DNA of 64,000 bases, from the NCBI GenBank assembly GCA_028023455.1, contig JAQFVV010012489.1:3161881-3225880 (forward strand), given 5' to 3'. This document shows positions 11,566 through 24,224 of the stretch, piece by piece (the first letter of the stretch is position 1; each line of letters starts with the position of its first letter). The position numbers and the translations under genes were made by a program. Below the pieces are notes generated by a model. That model saw nothing but the letters and a program-made list of their open reading frames with translations. It was not told where the DNA came from and searched no databases. The stretch is from Epiperipatus broadwayi. Taxonomy: Eukaryota > Onychophora > Udeonychophora > Euonychophora > Peripatidae.

Positions 11566-13094
11566 GTAATTAAAATCAACCCGAGATCTCAGAAAACTTC
11601 GAGCTAAAGCTAACAATTTTGTATTTTCTATAAATGTATTTATTTAAATGTTTTTCTAAGGCATGCTGAATTTGTGCTTGGGTTGATCTTCTGTTATATT
11701 TATAAATGTTTGATTTCAATGTGTTATTATGAAATGTATAATTAATTTCTTTAGACTAATGCGAGTTACGTAGGGAAGTTAAATGATGCGTGATTGCCAT
11801 CTTAGTTTATAAACCGCAAACACGCACCCCCCCCTTCCCATCGTTTATATTTAAAAGTATCTCATATATATAGTCAAAATAAAAGTCATAGATCAATTCA
11901 TAGATCACATGACCCTATCTCTTAAGCTTGTAAGTTATAAACAGTGAGGATTGCCAATTCCTCTACAAGCTTTATGATAAATGCTTAGCCAGAGCCAGCA
12001 CTTAAAATATCTCTGTCAGGAACCCCTCCCCAAACCCCTGACCATGGTTTCGTGCTTTGGCACTCCTCAGAGAGGTGTCAGGGTAGGTTCAGACACTAGA
12101 TCTCATATATATGTTTCAAAGTATATTTTGTGTACCAAATTTTGTTAAATGAATAGTTATTTATCTTAAGTTTTGTTGAGAGTCTGCTGGCTATTCAAAT
12201 ATGAAAGTGGAGATCGAGCTATTTCTGTTCCTTAATTAACGAATTGCTCTTTATTTTATTAATTCTTATGAAAATTAAGCTGTGTTGCTAGTAAATATGC
12301 ATGGGTGCTGGAATCCTCCTGTTGGCAAAGGTCATCATTGTTCGAATCTGTTTCCCCATAATTTACTCCACGGTTCCCAGTCATGTGCTAAAATGGCACA
12401 TGGGAATTATTTCGCATATGTCCACACAGTTACGAAGCTCCTGGGTGCGGGCCAGGCTTGAGCTGTGAGTGGGCTAGAGATGTCCCAAATAAAAGGCAGA
12501 ATGCCTATCCAATTCCAAGACCTTTTGCCATCCTTGAAAGTTGCATACTCATAAACTGCACCCCTCCTCAGCATATACTCGCTAGCACCACCGTATATTT
12601 CCCTTTACTTATTAAAAGAATTCTATTCAAATGAATTTTAAATCCGTTCAGTGTAGCTCGATCTTATAATCTATTTGCGAGCGACTCTCGAGCTCCATTT
12701 AAATCTCCAGTTATAAATGTTTTAGAATATTTCAAACTCTATTAGACTTTACGTGACTCGCATATGCCTACCGTATCAATATATTATAGACACTTTATCT
12801 AAATGAACCCAAGTACGAGGTATCAGCCATCTTGTTTGTTTATTATATAACTATCCAATTTATATCGCTAAATTATTTTATTACCAAATTAATAAAATCT
12901 TATTTATAAATTTATTTCCTTTTCTCTATTTATTCGGGGTGCAATATAAATTACATAGTCCATTAAACTTATCTTTGGCACATCTATAATTTATTGGTAA
13001 ATTAACCTAGGGCTATTTTAGATTTAGAGTCTTTTGTTTTCTCCCTGATCACCGGCATGAAATTATATTATTAGTAGCATCAAGTGTGTTATCA

Positions 13095-13200
13095 CGTAGA
13101 GGGCGTTGTGGAGTTTGGACTTTGGATTCGAACTTGAGATTTCTGGGAGGTAACTCTCCTAGTGTTGAGTTCTATGTCCCGGGTTTAAATTCTACAGTGT
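13095..13200 (-). repeat. Possible tRNA-derived SINE remnant
   Basis: The minus strand contains AAGTTCGAATCC (about 13,125-13,136), close to a Pol III B box, preceded by a tRNA-like stretch with ACTAGGAGAG and ACCTCCCAG. The A box is not convincing. Degraded if real. Confidence 0.25.
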
Positions 13201-13324
13201 GTTAGCGAGATAGACATGTTTTGATTGTTACAATATATATATATATACTTCTATTTAAATATTATAGTTCAGCCTGTGTTCTTTCTATCCCTTTTCTGTG
13301 CATTACATGGATAAGGTTATGTAC

Positions 13325-13545
13325 TATCTTAATATAAATCAAGCCCTGATTATATATATATGTGTGTGTAGAAGATGATGACCTGGAGCAACTGATAAGT
13401 GCTTGTTCAACATAAAGTACATATGGTGGGAATCATTTATTTTTTCCACCCATGGGGTTATGTGTATCAATTGTAATGCATAGAGGGGATAGCTGGAGAG
13501 AGCCTGAAAGTCTGTGTTCAAATTCCCTATAATTATTTACAAGTT
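13325..13545 (+). repeat. Repeat family D, partial forward copy
   Basis: The copy starts near AAGCCCTGATTATATATA, passes an AACTGATAAGTGCTTG box (13,389-13,404) that corresponds to the hammerhead core of the family, and ends at GTTCAAATTCCCTATAAT. Its core has lost the canonical CTGATGA. Confidence 0.7.
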
Positions 13546-13549
13546 ATTA

Positions 13550-16085
13550 TAAATAATATTTTAGAAAGCAGATAGAATAGATTCATTTTTTATTTGCAAT
13601 GGAGTTTACTTTGATGATAAAAACTGTTGCATTAATTTAAGTTAAAAGATACAGTTATCTGATGTATTAGACATTTTTTTGATGTACTAGAAGAAATATG
13701 TGCAACTGAAAGGCAATATAATAATCTATCAAATGAGAGTTTGATCCTTTTTTATTTGATCATGATATTATTTTGAAATAATATGTGGAATATTTTGTTA
13801 GCCTTTGAATATTAATATGAAATTTATGTCTTCATTTAATAAAATATCCAATATATCAATTCATATGCATTTGGACAAGAAGATGTGCCTTAACAAAATT
13901 AAAATATTTTTTTTATGTTTAAAAAAAAGAGAAGACTTCTAGCCCTGATGGGACATCTGACATATTTTAAAATATGATAATGATATATTGTATTTAAACA
14001 TATTAAATTTATTAAAAAAATATATGGATTTAATAAATTGTGTCATAATCATAGTAACATTTCTGTTGCTCAAATTTATAAAATAAAAGAAGAGATAAAA
14101 AGTATGTAGTCATTGCAATAAAATATGTTTTCCACAAAAGAAAAAAATTTTTTTTATTAAGTAGGTTGTTTTGAGTCCTAGATGAGTTCTGTGTAATTTT
14201 AGAGAATCAAAATACAATATAGATATAGGTTTTGTTGAGAGTAAAATTAAATGAAGTATTATGAGCATAAGTCAGACTTGTATTGATATTATGATTTGAA
14301 ATTTATTTAAGTCAGTTAATTATTTCAAATTTCATGTTAATTTGATGCTTCTAACAACCATTTAGGTTGTATTTGCAACATTTTATTTAATAATTAAAAA
14401 ACCTTTATCATATATCATATTTCATAATTTATACTTTATTTATTATAAATATAGCTTACAAATAATAAAAAAATATTATTAAAAGTAATCTTGAAAATGT
14501 AAATAAAGAAATAAATTGAAATACATTATCAGTACAACAACATGATTGCCCCATTGCTGCTAAAATATTTTGAAGAACCAAAGAAAATTTGTTTAAATCC
14601 ATTTTAAAGCTTAAACAATTTCTTGTTAAAACATCGAGCAACAACATACCGTTTTAAAAATTTAAATAATATAATGACTTCAGCAAATTAGGTTTGCATA
14701 TATGACTGATATTTTGAAAAAAAAAGGGAGACATTTTTCTTTATAGATAGAGTACAAAAGCACTAATTTTTTTAATTTAAGAATGCTCTGTAATATTTTA
14801 AAATGTAGTGACAATTTGGGATGTGTTTTTTTAAATAAAATGATACTGAATCAGTAATTATAACATCACATTACATAATATTGGGTATTGTCTTTATGGA
14901 AGAAAATAACTTTGTTGATATTAGACAGATTATCTTAAAGACATTCTAGTCAGTTGCAATTTTATTAGTTTTTTGGGGGAAGGATATGGCTGAGAATAAA
15001 GTTCAATGTTGATACAGTTAGTAAAAGTGATAGAACAAAATGAGGTTATTACACAATATTGTTACAAACTTGCAGTAAAGAATCAGCATGTGATATATGT
15101 GGACATTTATAGTTAAATGATTATTTTGAATAACTATTTAAATACTCTATTTTGACTTCTTGCTTTCACTCTTCCAATATATACTTTTTTCTTTATGAAA
15201 TAACAATAGCAATACTCAGATGTAAGAGTAAATTAATATTAATTTGGATCAGTTGAAAGGTACTGATTCAGTCAAAAAATGTAATTTAATATCATTTACT
15301 TTTTGAGAGATATTTATTCAGCTATTTATATATATATATGGATGATGAAACAAAAGTTTAATGTATAATATATACAAAATTTTAAAATGAGTCTTATATA
15401 AAAATAAAAACAATTAGAAAAGTTAAGCTTCATGTTTAATTGGATCAAATATTATTTCCAAAAAAATGTTATTAAAAAAATAAAATAGAAAAATAAAATA
15501 AATTTTGAATATTTTGGTTGATATATAGAGTGTGATTTTTGAAACAATAATCTTTTGAAATATAAAAGCTTTTTTTTTCTTTACAAGTATATATTGTCAG
15601 CTTTGATTTACCAATACTAAGGTTAATTGATTAAAATGTGACAATAATTACAATTGTTATTATGGAAGAAAAGAAAATAAGGTGACTGTTGTCCAAGAAC
15701 AAACCCAGCTTAAAAATTATTTTAAAAATGAAAAAAATAATAATTGATGACTAATTATAGGATAAATTATTAACCCCTAGAACAAATTCCAGAACATAAA
15801 ATAATATGCAGAAATTTTAAGTTGAAAAAGAAAAAAGATGCATACGATGTATATTAGTTTTTTTCTATGTATATTAAGTATATTAAAAAACACAGCATAT
15901 AATACATAGCTAAAATATTGAAGCCTTTCTAACAATTCACTTGTACAGAGGGACAGTGTAAGATATCATGTTATTCAGTAGGCTTGTGCAAGCTAAATAA
16001 TAAAAGTTTAAAGATTTTCCAACTTCGTACAAAGGTATATAAAAAATTAATGTTTTGAGTGCATAATGAGATGCTTTGATAGATC
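13550..16085. other. AT-rich stretch, nothing recognised
   Basis: Several A/T runs and a short TA microsatellite at about 15,325-15,339. No coding relic could be identified on either strand. Confidence 0.4.
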
Positions 16086-16086
16086 T

Positions 16087-16089
<3 letters not shown>

Positions 16090-16135
<46 letters not shown>
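16090..16135. repeat. TA dinucleotide microsatellite
   Basis: About 46 bases of uninterrupted AT alternation. Confidence 0.95.
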
Positions 16136-16138
<3 letters not shown>

Positions 16139-16139
16139 A

Positions 16140-19000
16140 CCCTTACTTCTTGATATATAAAATAGTTTAAAATACAACTAGCTCAGTTACATTATTATGC
16201 TTAATTAAAATTTGCATATCTATCTTTAATATACTTTTATATTATCATATCTTAATTAAATTTATTATCAATCATCAAAATCAATATAGTTCTAGATTAT
16301 ACTAATTAAATAAGTATTTATAAAATTATGAGACTGCGAAGTAAAGTTACAAAGTAATAAGCAGATTTACACTGAGTCAATATCTCCCAAGATACTGTCT
16401 CAATGGCATAAGAATACTATCACTACCCTATCACTTTACCACTACATCTATAGCATTCTTATGGCTTTTAAATGAAATAAATTATCTTTAATAATACTAA
16501 AATAATTCCTAACTTTTAACTTAAAATATAATTAAATAATCTCAGGTTCTTCTAAGCTGTTTTAAAATAATAATAACTCATGTAAATAAGTATGATGTGG
16601 GATTTTATATCAAACTTAAATACACCTAACTTATTTTAATAATAATAATAAATAATAATCTTAAAGTGTAATTTAATCTCATCTATTTCTATGATATAAT
16701 CAATCATTAAATAAATAAACAATTATATGTATATCTTTTATTTCATATGGTATCTTCATTTTAAAATAGATCAAAATCTTAGACTTAATAATCTGTGGCA
16801 ATAAACAATATTGTATTCTTATAATGTGCATTATAATCATCTTATGACCATTGTAATATTTATGTTCATGTCAATCAATTCTTATAAAATAATGTTAAGC
16901 AAATATGGTATTCAATTCTAAGTAATAATAACAAATTCAATTTTGTGCAAATATTATGTTTATTTCAAATCATCTGATGTCAAAATGCTGAGGTGAAAAA
17001 TAATGAAACTCGACACACTTTTAAAACAAATTAACAAATTTATTTACAATAACTTCAAATAAAATTTATTTACACTATTTACAGTTTATAACTTATGACA
17101 ACAAATAAAATAAAAATAGGAATACAAATATAAGAGGCTTACACTGTTATTAACTTATGTACTTAATAAGGAATTACACATTCCTTCAAATGCTATATTA
17201 ATATGATTATAGTGTGTTTTTCTTAAACTTAGATTTTTAAATAAATAGTAGTAATCTTTAATTATTACAAATAACAATATATCAAGACTATTTATGTAGC
17301 ATGTGTACATAATGTAGCTCTACCTATTAAATAACTACATTAATTAAATATCATTTATAATGTATTATCATGTATTCACTTTGTTATTAGCATTGCCTAA
17401 TAACTTTATATAAAATTAATATGTCTTTGTAATGTAAACAAATAATTGACTGTACTTATACTTTACTTAATGTAATTCCTGTTATACATTTTATAAAATA
17501 TGCATTCTATATTTGTATTATTCAAACATGAATATTTAAATCATTTATCAATTTTAAATTCATAAAACATTACATTAAATAAATTCTATGATTCCTTTCT
17601 GTGTAAAATCATTATTTTACCCTATGTGCTTTACTAACTTTTCTAATAAATTTCTATCTATAAAACATATTCTAAAACTTATTTAAAAACATTTTCCGGA
17701 AAAACAAATATCAACTTCAAATAAAATATTCATTATCCAAATTACTCATACTATATTGTCTATACTTAGTAAACTTTTCAATCTAAATATAAGCCTCTAC
17801 CTAAAACGTAACTTAACTTATCTAATAAACAGAAAAATAAAATAGACTTTTAAAATCCTTTTCTGACTTGCAAAAATAAAATAATTATTAAGATAAATAA
17901 TAAACATCATTTTAATACTAAGCATAAATAAAAATATCAAAATTATTTACGAAAGAATCATATAATTATTTCTAAGCTTTACGTAATGTTGTATCATGTT
18001 TATATTATAAATTAAAAACTTATGCATATTTTAATAAAGTTCGTTGTCAATATAATGTATGTGTTTTCATAATATATTTATCCATTCATTCTACAACAAC
18101 ATAATATTCAGTTGATCTAAAGAAAAAACATATTAAATTCATTAAAAATCATTATACAATATTTTTTACCATAATAATAATATTGTCCATTCTGCTATCC
18201 AGTATTCTTCGGAATTTGCAGCTTCATAAAATAAAAATCATTCACATTTTCACTCATAAACATTCATTAGAATATTCCGTGTTATATTAATTATAAAAAT
18301 AAGTTTATGTAATTAATTATTATATTATTTTTAAGTTACTATTTAATAAATGTACCTAACCTACTTTTTAAGAGTTTAATAATATTTAAATTTTATGTTA
18401 AATAAATAAAATAAAATCATATTACATAGTCCATCGTCGACTTTTGTCCTACCATAAAAGTTCTAACAAATATCCTCCGTATAAAGTCAATAAAACACTA
18501 TTTCCTGTTCCGTTGTATCACGTGTTTCTTGAAAGTTTATAATAAAAAATGATAACGTTCTTTTTTTTTAAAAAAAAAAATAAGTTCCCACAAGAAAATA
18601 AACAAAATCAAAAAATAGTTTATAAGGTCTCTGGATCCAGTTCTTCATAGAATATTATTCAAAAAGTTATTATTTCAAAACTAAGTTATAATTTATAAAA
18701 TTATCCTTCAATTATTTTACATTAACTTAGTTTGGCTTGGCTTAGTTTAACTTGACTTGGATATCCATGTATTACTTGCGCATTTGTAAATACCATATTC
18801 CGGTAAGAATTAATTTTTCCATCTATAACGTCCAGCGTTTAGATAACTTTAATAAAATAATTTTATTATATTACGATTTTTTAAAATACTTATACTTATA
18901 ATATATTTGCCTTTTCAAATTATCAATCTCTAGTCTTTTAAGCATAAAGACTTAACAAGGCAAGTATTTATTTAAAATTACTACTGCATCTTATATCTTT
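16140..19000. other. AT-rich stretch, mostly without features
   Basis: No known domain was found. The minus strand near 17,000-17,090 has several AATAAA-like words and could hold a 3' end for a transcript starting near 19.45 kb. CpG-containing segments at 18,430-18,550 and 18,750-18,840 read in a slightly protein-like way on the minus strand but could not be assigned. Confidence 0.3.
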
Positions 19001-19022
19001 CCTTAAGATACATATTTTACTT

Positions 19023-19235
19023 CTATAATTTGTCAAAATACTTTCTTTTACAGAAATATTTATATTTTTTTAAAATATCTATTAGTAATAGACAATAGTA
19101 ATTTAACTTTTGAAAACTATTTTTAGTCCAAAATACTACTTTTCTCCATCTTGTAGTTTTATGTACTAATCCAGCGTCTGTTACTTCTATAGCATAAAGT
19201 TTCTGATATATTTCTCCGATACGTGATGTTTCCAT
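19023..19235 (-). CDS. Small unrecognised ORF downstream of a promoter-like sequence
   Basis: The 70-codon frame begins METSRIGEIYQKLYAIEV and is rich in basic and aromatic residues toward its end. The start has an acceptable context (ATCAATGG). About 230 bases upstream on the same strand are a TATATA box and a CCAAT box, an arrangement not seen for most random frames here. The product is unrecognised. The C-terminal half is dominated by Lys, Tyr and Leu as expected from AT-rich chance reading, so only the first 40 or so residues look protein-like. It could be a remnant of an LTR element or a short gene. Confidence 0.25.
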   Translation of the reverse strand: METSRIGEIYQKLYAIEVTDAGLVHKTTRWRKVVFWTKNSFQKLNYYCLLLIDILKKYKYFCKRKYFDKL

Positions 19236-19459
19236 TGATTATTTGTACGTAAATTGAGTTTCGATATTGAGAAGATGATAGGGAATTATTAAGTTTCTAC
19301 TGCATATTCATTACTTTAAAAATATTATAAATTATTCAATAACACTCTTATGATTTTACAACTGATTTTAAGAGCGTTTATAAATTTACTCAGCTATTTT
19401 TTTAATAGCACAAACGACTTAGAAGTTTTATTGTAGAGAGACCCCCTCAACAATTGAAT

Positions 19460-19500
19460 CCAGCTTATATACTGCCAGAAACTCCTTATCTGATTGGTAG
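19460..19500 (-). promoter_or_regulatory. CCAAT plus TATA promoter-like module
   Basis: Read on the minus strand, ACCAATCAG is followed some 20 bases later by GTATATAAGCTGG. The pair lies upstream of the small minus-strand ORF at 19,023-19,235. It could belong to that ORF or to an old LTR. No transcript evidence. Confidence 0.3.
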
Positions 19501-19509
19501 GTTTAAACA

Positions 19510-22230
19510 ATCAAAATTTCTTATTTACATATTTACCAACACAATATTAAAAATAAATAATGACTTATTTAATATTTAATATTTTATCAAATTCTTTTAA
19601 AACAATATTTATCATTTATTTAAATCTATTAAACATTCTTTTGAAATATTATTTCTCACTTGATTTAAATCTTAACTTTTATAAGATCATTTAAAATAAA
19701 CTAAATCTTTTTAAATACGTTATATTTTTAAGACAATATTTTTAAAATCAAATTTAATATTTTACATTAATATCTTTATTTTTATCTCGTGATAACTCAC
19801 GTATTATTTATAAATTTTACAACATGATTTTGTAAAATAATTATGCAACTTTATTAGACAACTTCCACGCGTGTGTGTATAACATCTGTTCTTTATAACA
19901 CAAGAACGCTTGTCTAAAAATAAACTTAACAATTGCTTTTTTAAAATAAATATTTATTTTTTAAAAATAAATAAGATATTATATCAGATTTTAAAATAAT
20001 TATTTGATATGATTAAAATCAAATATTAATCTCAATTTAAGTACTTATAATTTAAAATATTTTTATTCACTTTTAACATATATTTTAAATTAAATAAATA
20101 TTTTTGTCTAATTTTAACTTGTCTTTTAAATACTTTAGCTTTAAACATTTGTTATTAAATTTATTAATGCAGTATTACATCATAATCATCATCATTTTAA
20201 ATATCTTCTCAATACCAACACAATTCACATATCAAATACTCATAGATTGCTTTAATTAAACTTATGGTAACATTACCACAAGCAAAGTCAACATCACACT
20301 TTTAAAATACTTCTTAAATTTAAAATTTTCTACTAGATTAGCACAAAACTTAAATGGTGACCCATATAAAAGGGCACAATATATATATATATATATATAC
20401 ATATCAGTTGGTTCAGTAAAAATTAATTTTTAACTAATTTGTATATTTTTATTAAACTTGTGTTATAGTGACTGCGATAATATATATTGCATGCACACAT
20501 GAAAATATGTATAATATTTTCTTTTTTAGCTGTTATAATGTATTTTTTTAATAACATAAATGAACTTTGTAGTAAATTTTTCTTATCTTTTGTATAAAAT
20601 TATTTTACATATTTTAAGTCAATGCTTAATCTGCAAAATGTCGTTTTTGATTTTTTGTGATAAAAAATCTAAAATCAAGTATTGTCATAGAAATTTTGTA
20701 ATTAAATCAATTAGCTAAGGATTTACTAATTAAAGAAAAAATGCTGGCTTATTTGAAAATATTTGATAAAAGCTCCCAAAAATTGTTACTACAGATTTAA
20801 AAGCTCCCAAAAATTGTTACTACACTCTTGATTTTGTTATTCTATCTAACTCTACAAGCTGCATTCATCACCAGTTAACTTTTTCTCATGAAGAGTCTTC
20901 ATTAATATTCTGCAAGTATTTAGTGACATGCAACTGCTTGTGATCAATTGCTAAAAATGAACATATCAACCTATCCAGTTGTGGTATCCACAAATATGCA
21001 TGACTAGACATTTCCAAAAGATTAAATTCTCACTCCAAGCATTAACTTTATTCTCAAGCATGATTTAAAATTACTAGGAAAGAAGATTGCCTCAACTAAC
21101 CTCTGACCAGAAACAAAGCCATGCAAATGAGCATAAGAATATGTACTTCTCCAAATAATCTCAAAGATATTAAAAGTTTAAAACCACTTATATACTTACA
21201 GTTATATGAATTCTGTTATATATTTCAGTAAGATATGAGTGATTTTATTTGTATGTTTCATATATGTACTTTATACTCAGATTACTCTTATTTCATTTTA
21301 TTAATACATAATTATATGCTGGTAGCATTACTTCTTTCTTGGATGTATGTGTTAAGTTCATTATTTAGTATGTTTTATGAGTATTTATTGAATTTTGATA
21401 TCAATTCTCTTTCACGAATACTTATTAACTAAACTTTATTCTTTTTATTTCTTTCAAAAGTTTTGACAGTTCAAAATAAAACTCTTTAGTTTCATTGATT
21501 AAATTGTTATATTATCTCCCCTATTTTTTTACAAGTATCAGAAATACTAAATACTATTTTTAGAAAATGAAATGACTTAAGTATTAAAATCAAATATAGA
21601 TTAACATCCCTTTTAAATAACGGTTTTTAATAATGTTTTAAAATTAATCTACTTTTAAATAGTATTTAAAAACTATATAAACAGTTATTTGTATATATAA
21701 TAAACTTTAGATTTAATAAAAATATGGAATGACTTGTGCATAATATTTTGTTAATATGTATAAATGAAAGTAATGATCTCCTTGTACGTGTGGCATAAAA
21801 TCGATTAATTTATAATTCGTTATTTAATTACCTGTAGAACCTTTTACTTAGCCTTTTTTAAGCTATATTTCTACCAGACTTATTTTATATATTATCTCTT
21901 TAAACCTGTATCATCTACTGCTTGAATCATGACCTTTATTATTCTTACATAGGTAAAGTTATGGAACAGCTTTCCATACCTGTTCTATAATGATCACTAT
22001 TGGTGAATTCTTCATAGTCTATGTCAACAATGTTACTATAAAGCTCATATTTAGATATTTTTGTTTTAACCTTGGTTGTCTACTATTCAAATTGTGGTCT
22101 TTATTATAAAACTTAGAAACTACTTTCCATGCCTTTATGTATTTTATCACTTAAGGCATTTATTATTATCATTATACTTTCATATGATATGGATCTGACC
22201 ATGCATATGAATCTTAGTGAAGCATATATA
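19510..22230. other. AT-rich stretch with a small duplication
   Basis: A direct duplication of about 25 bases containing GCTCCCAAAAATTGTTACTA lies at about 20,769 and 20,801. A TA run lies at about 20,381-20,400. Otherwise no gene or recognised repeat. Confidence 0.4.
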
Positions 22231-22286
22231 TATATGTCATATTATTATTACTATTTGCGGGATATTCCGTGTAGTGAAAAAGCTAA

Positions 22287-22331
22287 ATGCTGACGTTTCA
22301 GTACAATATCAAGTACCTTCCTCAGAGCGTC
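22287..22331 (-). ncRNA. Hammerhead ribozyme-like motif, family C, minus copy
   Basis: On the minus strand the order is stem I strand GACGCT, CTGAGGA (position 7 is free in hammerheads), stem II AG-g-TAC/GTACT with one bulged G and an eight-base loop, GAAA, the self-complementary ACGT as a minimal stem III, cleavage triplet GTC, and AGCATT, which pairs with GACGCT in five of six positions. The fold fits the type I class. Stem III of two internal pairs would need dimer formation. Read by eye; activity not shown. Confidence 0.5.
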
Positions 22332-22372
22332 CTCTGAGGAAGGTACTTGATATTGTACTGAAACGTCAGCAT
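22329..22372 (+). ncRNA. Hammerhead ribozyme-like motif, family C, plus copy
   Basis: This has the same core as the minus copy: CTGAGGA at 22,334-22,340, stem II at 22,341-22,359, GAAA at 22,360-22,363 and GTC at 22,365-22,367. Stem I is weaker here (GTCCT against AGCAT, with one C-C mismatch and one G-T wobble) because the spacer at the palindrome centre supplies the 5' strand. Confidence 0.42.
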
Positions 22373-22429
22373 TTAGCTTTTTCACTACACGGAATATCCC
22401 GCGAATAGTAATAATAATATGACATCTTT

Positions 22430-23085
22430 TATCCGTGAAAACATTAGAATATATATATATATATGAATTAATCAATAATAAAATATACAAATATTTTAAA
22501 TGATAATATAGAATATCTTGGCAACATTTATATGTACATCTATCATAAGCGAACCATTTCTTAAAGACTACTTCATTATTGTAATCAGTAAAAGGAAGTT
22601 AAAAGAGGAGAGAATAATAAATTAATTGTCAAGGCTGTCTATTTAAATTATATTATACATAATTTAAAACCATCCATAAATGAAGTTTAGTTATTCTTAT
22701 TATTTGTTTTTCTTTTCTTTTATTCATTATTTAATAAACATTTTTGTTAATAGTTCAATTTGCCTGATGTTTGTTTGATGTTGTCTGTTTAATCTCTTTC
22801 TCTCCCTGATCTAGTGGCAGTGATTTACTCTTATGTTAAGAATAGCTATAATCACTATTAGTTAATGTTTGGTTACCTAAAATAAATTTTCTAGGCTAGA
22901 AAGAAGCCAAGTGGCTTATAGGATTTAATTATTTAGTGTAAACTATTATAAAAAATAAACAAAATATTCATTTTCAGGAAGAATCTAAATTATAATCAAA
23001 ACATATTAAAATAAATACTTTTCAACTTTGAACTTTCAAAATAAATGATAGTGATCATTTATCAGCATTATTTTCAACTATTATC
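22430..23085. other. AT-rich stretch, nothing recognised
   Basis: A short TA run lies at 22,450-22,464. No coding relic was recognised. Confidence 0.4.
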
Positions 23086-23089
23086 ATTC

Positions 23090-24222
23090 CACAGCAGAAT
23101 AAAAGTTCCTCCATTTATAATCCCGTTTCCATAATCAATGATGTTTTGTCTCCAAATCTTTCAACAAACTTCTTCATCTCCAGGCATTTTGAAAATTCAG
23201 TCAACTTATCAATATTTTTTTTTAGCAAACATTTCTAACCCAGCTTTATTTTATCCTTTAAAATTTTTCAATAATATCGGTAATGGTGTTCAATATTTTA
23301 GTCAAATATTGTTTTCAATCTGCCTTTGTTGATCCAATATATAGCTTTCCATTATTTTCTGCATAGTCTATAGTCTTTGTTTGTGTTATTATTCTACTAA
23401 GATCCACGAATCCCATTTATAATCAAGCACTGGTAAAATATATTTATTATAAATCTTTCATATATTTCCTACTAATATCAAGTTATTTTAAACTAAATTT
23501 ACTCAATTTATATTTAATTCTATGATTAATTTTATTTATTGTGTTTCCACCAATGTAAGTAATCTTTATCTAAACATTTATAATTGCTAATTTTTAAAAT
23601 TCATATTATCACTTTTTGTTCACTTTGTTTGTCATAAAATATTTGAAATAGACTTTTTAGCATTTTTTAATTTTTATATTATTGCTTATTCTTGTAATAT
23701 TTTCTGAAACTAAAAGATTATTTGCAAAAATGACTACGTCATCTAAAATATTTAGATTTATTCAAATTTCTATTCATTTTTAATTCTTTAGCTTCCCATT
23801 TTAATACACAAAATATTTATCATAAAAATTCTGTAAAAGATTTTGGAAAGAATTATCCTATTATATACCGTTATCAATGTTAATCTTATTAATACCACTA
23901 TATTGATTAATGAAAGTGATTCCAAGTTGATAAAATATTGCTCAGAATTTGATATTTCAAGTTTATGGTCCAAATTTTTAATCATTGGAAAAATGTTTAC
24001 GATGTAAATGCCATTTTTAAATTTCTAAATTCAATCTAAAATGACAATTCACACTTATTGATTTCTTAAATAATTTCTCTTAATATTTGAATAATATCTA
24101 TGGTGACAAATTTACTTTTAAATTCAGCTTGTTATTTTAACTATTTGAAAGCCAATGTTTTCATCAAATGATTTCTAGTAATCTTAATAAAGGTTTTATA
24201 TAGAACTAATAGAAGATATAGT
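23090..24222 (-). mobile_element. RTE-like LINE reverse transcriptase relic
   Basis: On the minus strand the conserved blocks of an RTE-type polyprotein appear in order. VLYKTFIKI near 24,183-24,220 matches the SLLNVLYKIFTKII block. QAEFKSKFVTIDIIQILREII (about 24,070-24,135) stands for QAGFRxxxSTIDHIxxLxxLIEK. MAFTS near 24,003-24,017 stands for KAFDSV, the first catalytic aspartate block, with the Asp lost. FTEFL, LKWEAKEL and DDVVIFANN (23,719-23,745) represent the FADD box. The tail has ITDIIEKF (23,261-23,290) and KMPGDEEVC (about 23,165-23,190), matching the TDIIERI...KWxWAGH and W-x-P-x-x-GKRxxGRP tail. Numerous stops and frameshifts show it is dead. No endonuclease part was found upstream. 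Confidence 0.8.
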
Positions 24223-24224
24223 TA

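Larger units (their letters stand above)
10560..13200. other. Broad G+C- and CpG-richer segment without a recognised gene
   Basis: From about 10,560 to 13,200 the sequence is less AT-rich and contains many more CpG dinucleotides than the rest of the window, with few copies of the local repeats. Such a texture can mark a gene start or single-copy conserved DNA. No recognisable protein was found on either strand apart from the weak exon candidate. Confidence 0.4.
22234..22425. repeat. Near-perfect palindrome, repeat family C
   Basis: Two arms of 93 bases (22,234-22,326 and 22,333-22,425) are inverted copies with a six-base spacer GCGTCC and, by eye, a single mismatch (T versus C near 22,256). 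AT microsatellites flank both sides. Transcripts from either strand would fold into one long hairpin. Each arm carries a hammerhead-like core in opposite orientation. Open frames across the arms mirror each other and do not represent a gene. Confidence 0.95.

Noticed and set aside
12318-12352. GTTCGAATC as a Pol III B box
   Set aside because: The possible A box is only about 20 bases upstream and no cloverleaf can be drawn.
22217-22490. Two opposite frames with the same protein sequence in the middle
   Set aside because: Both read through the arms of the same palindrome, so the identity is a symmetry effect.
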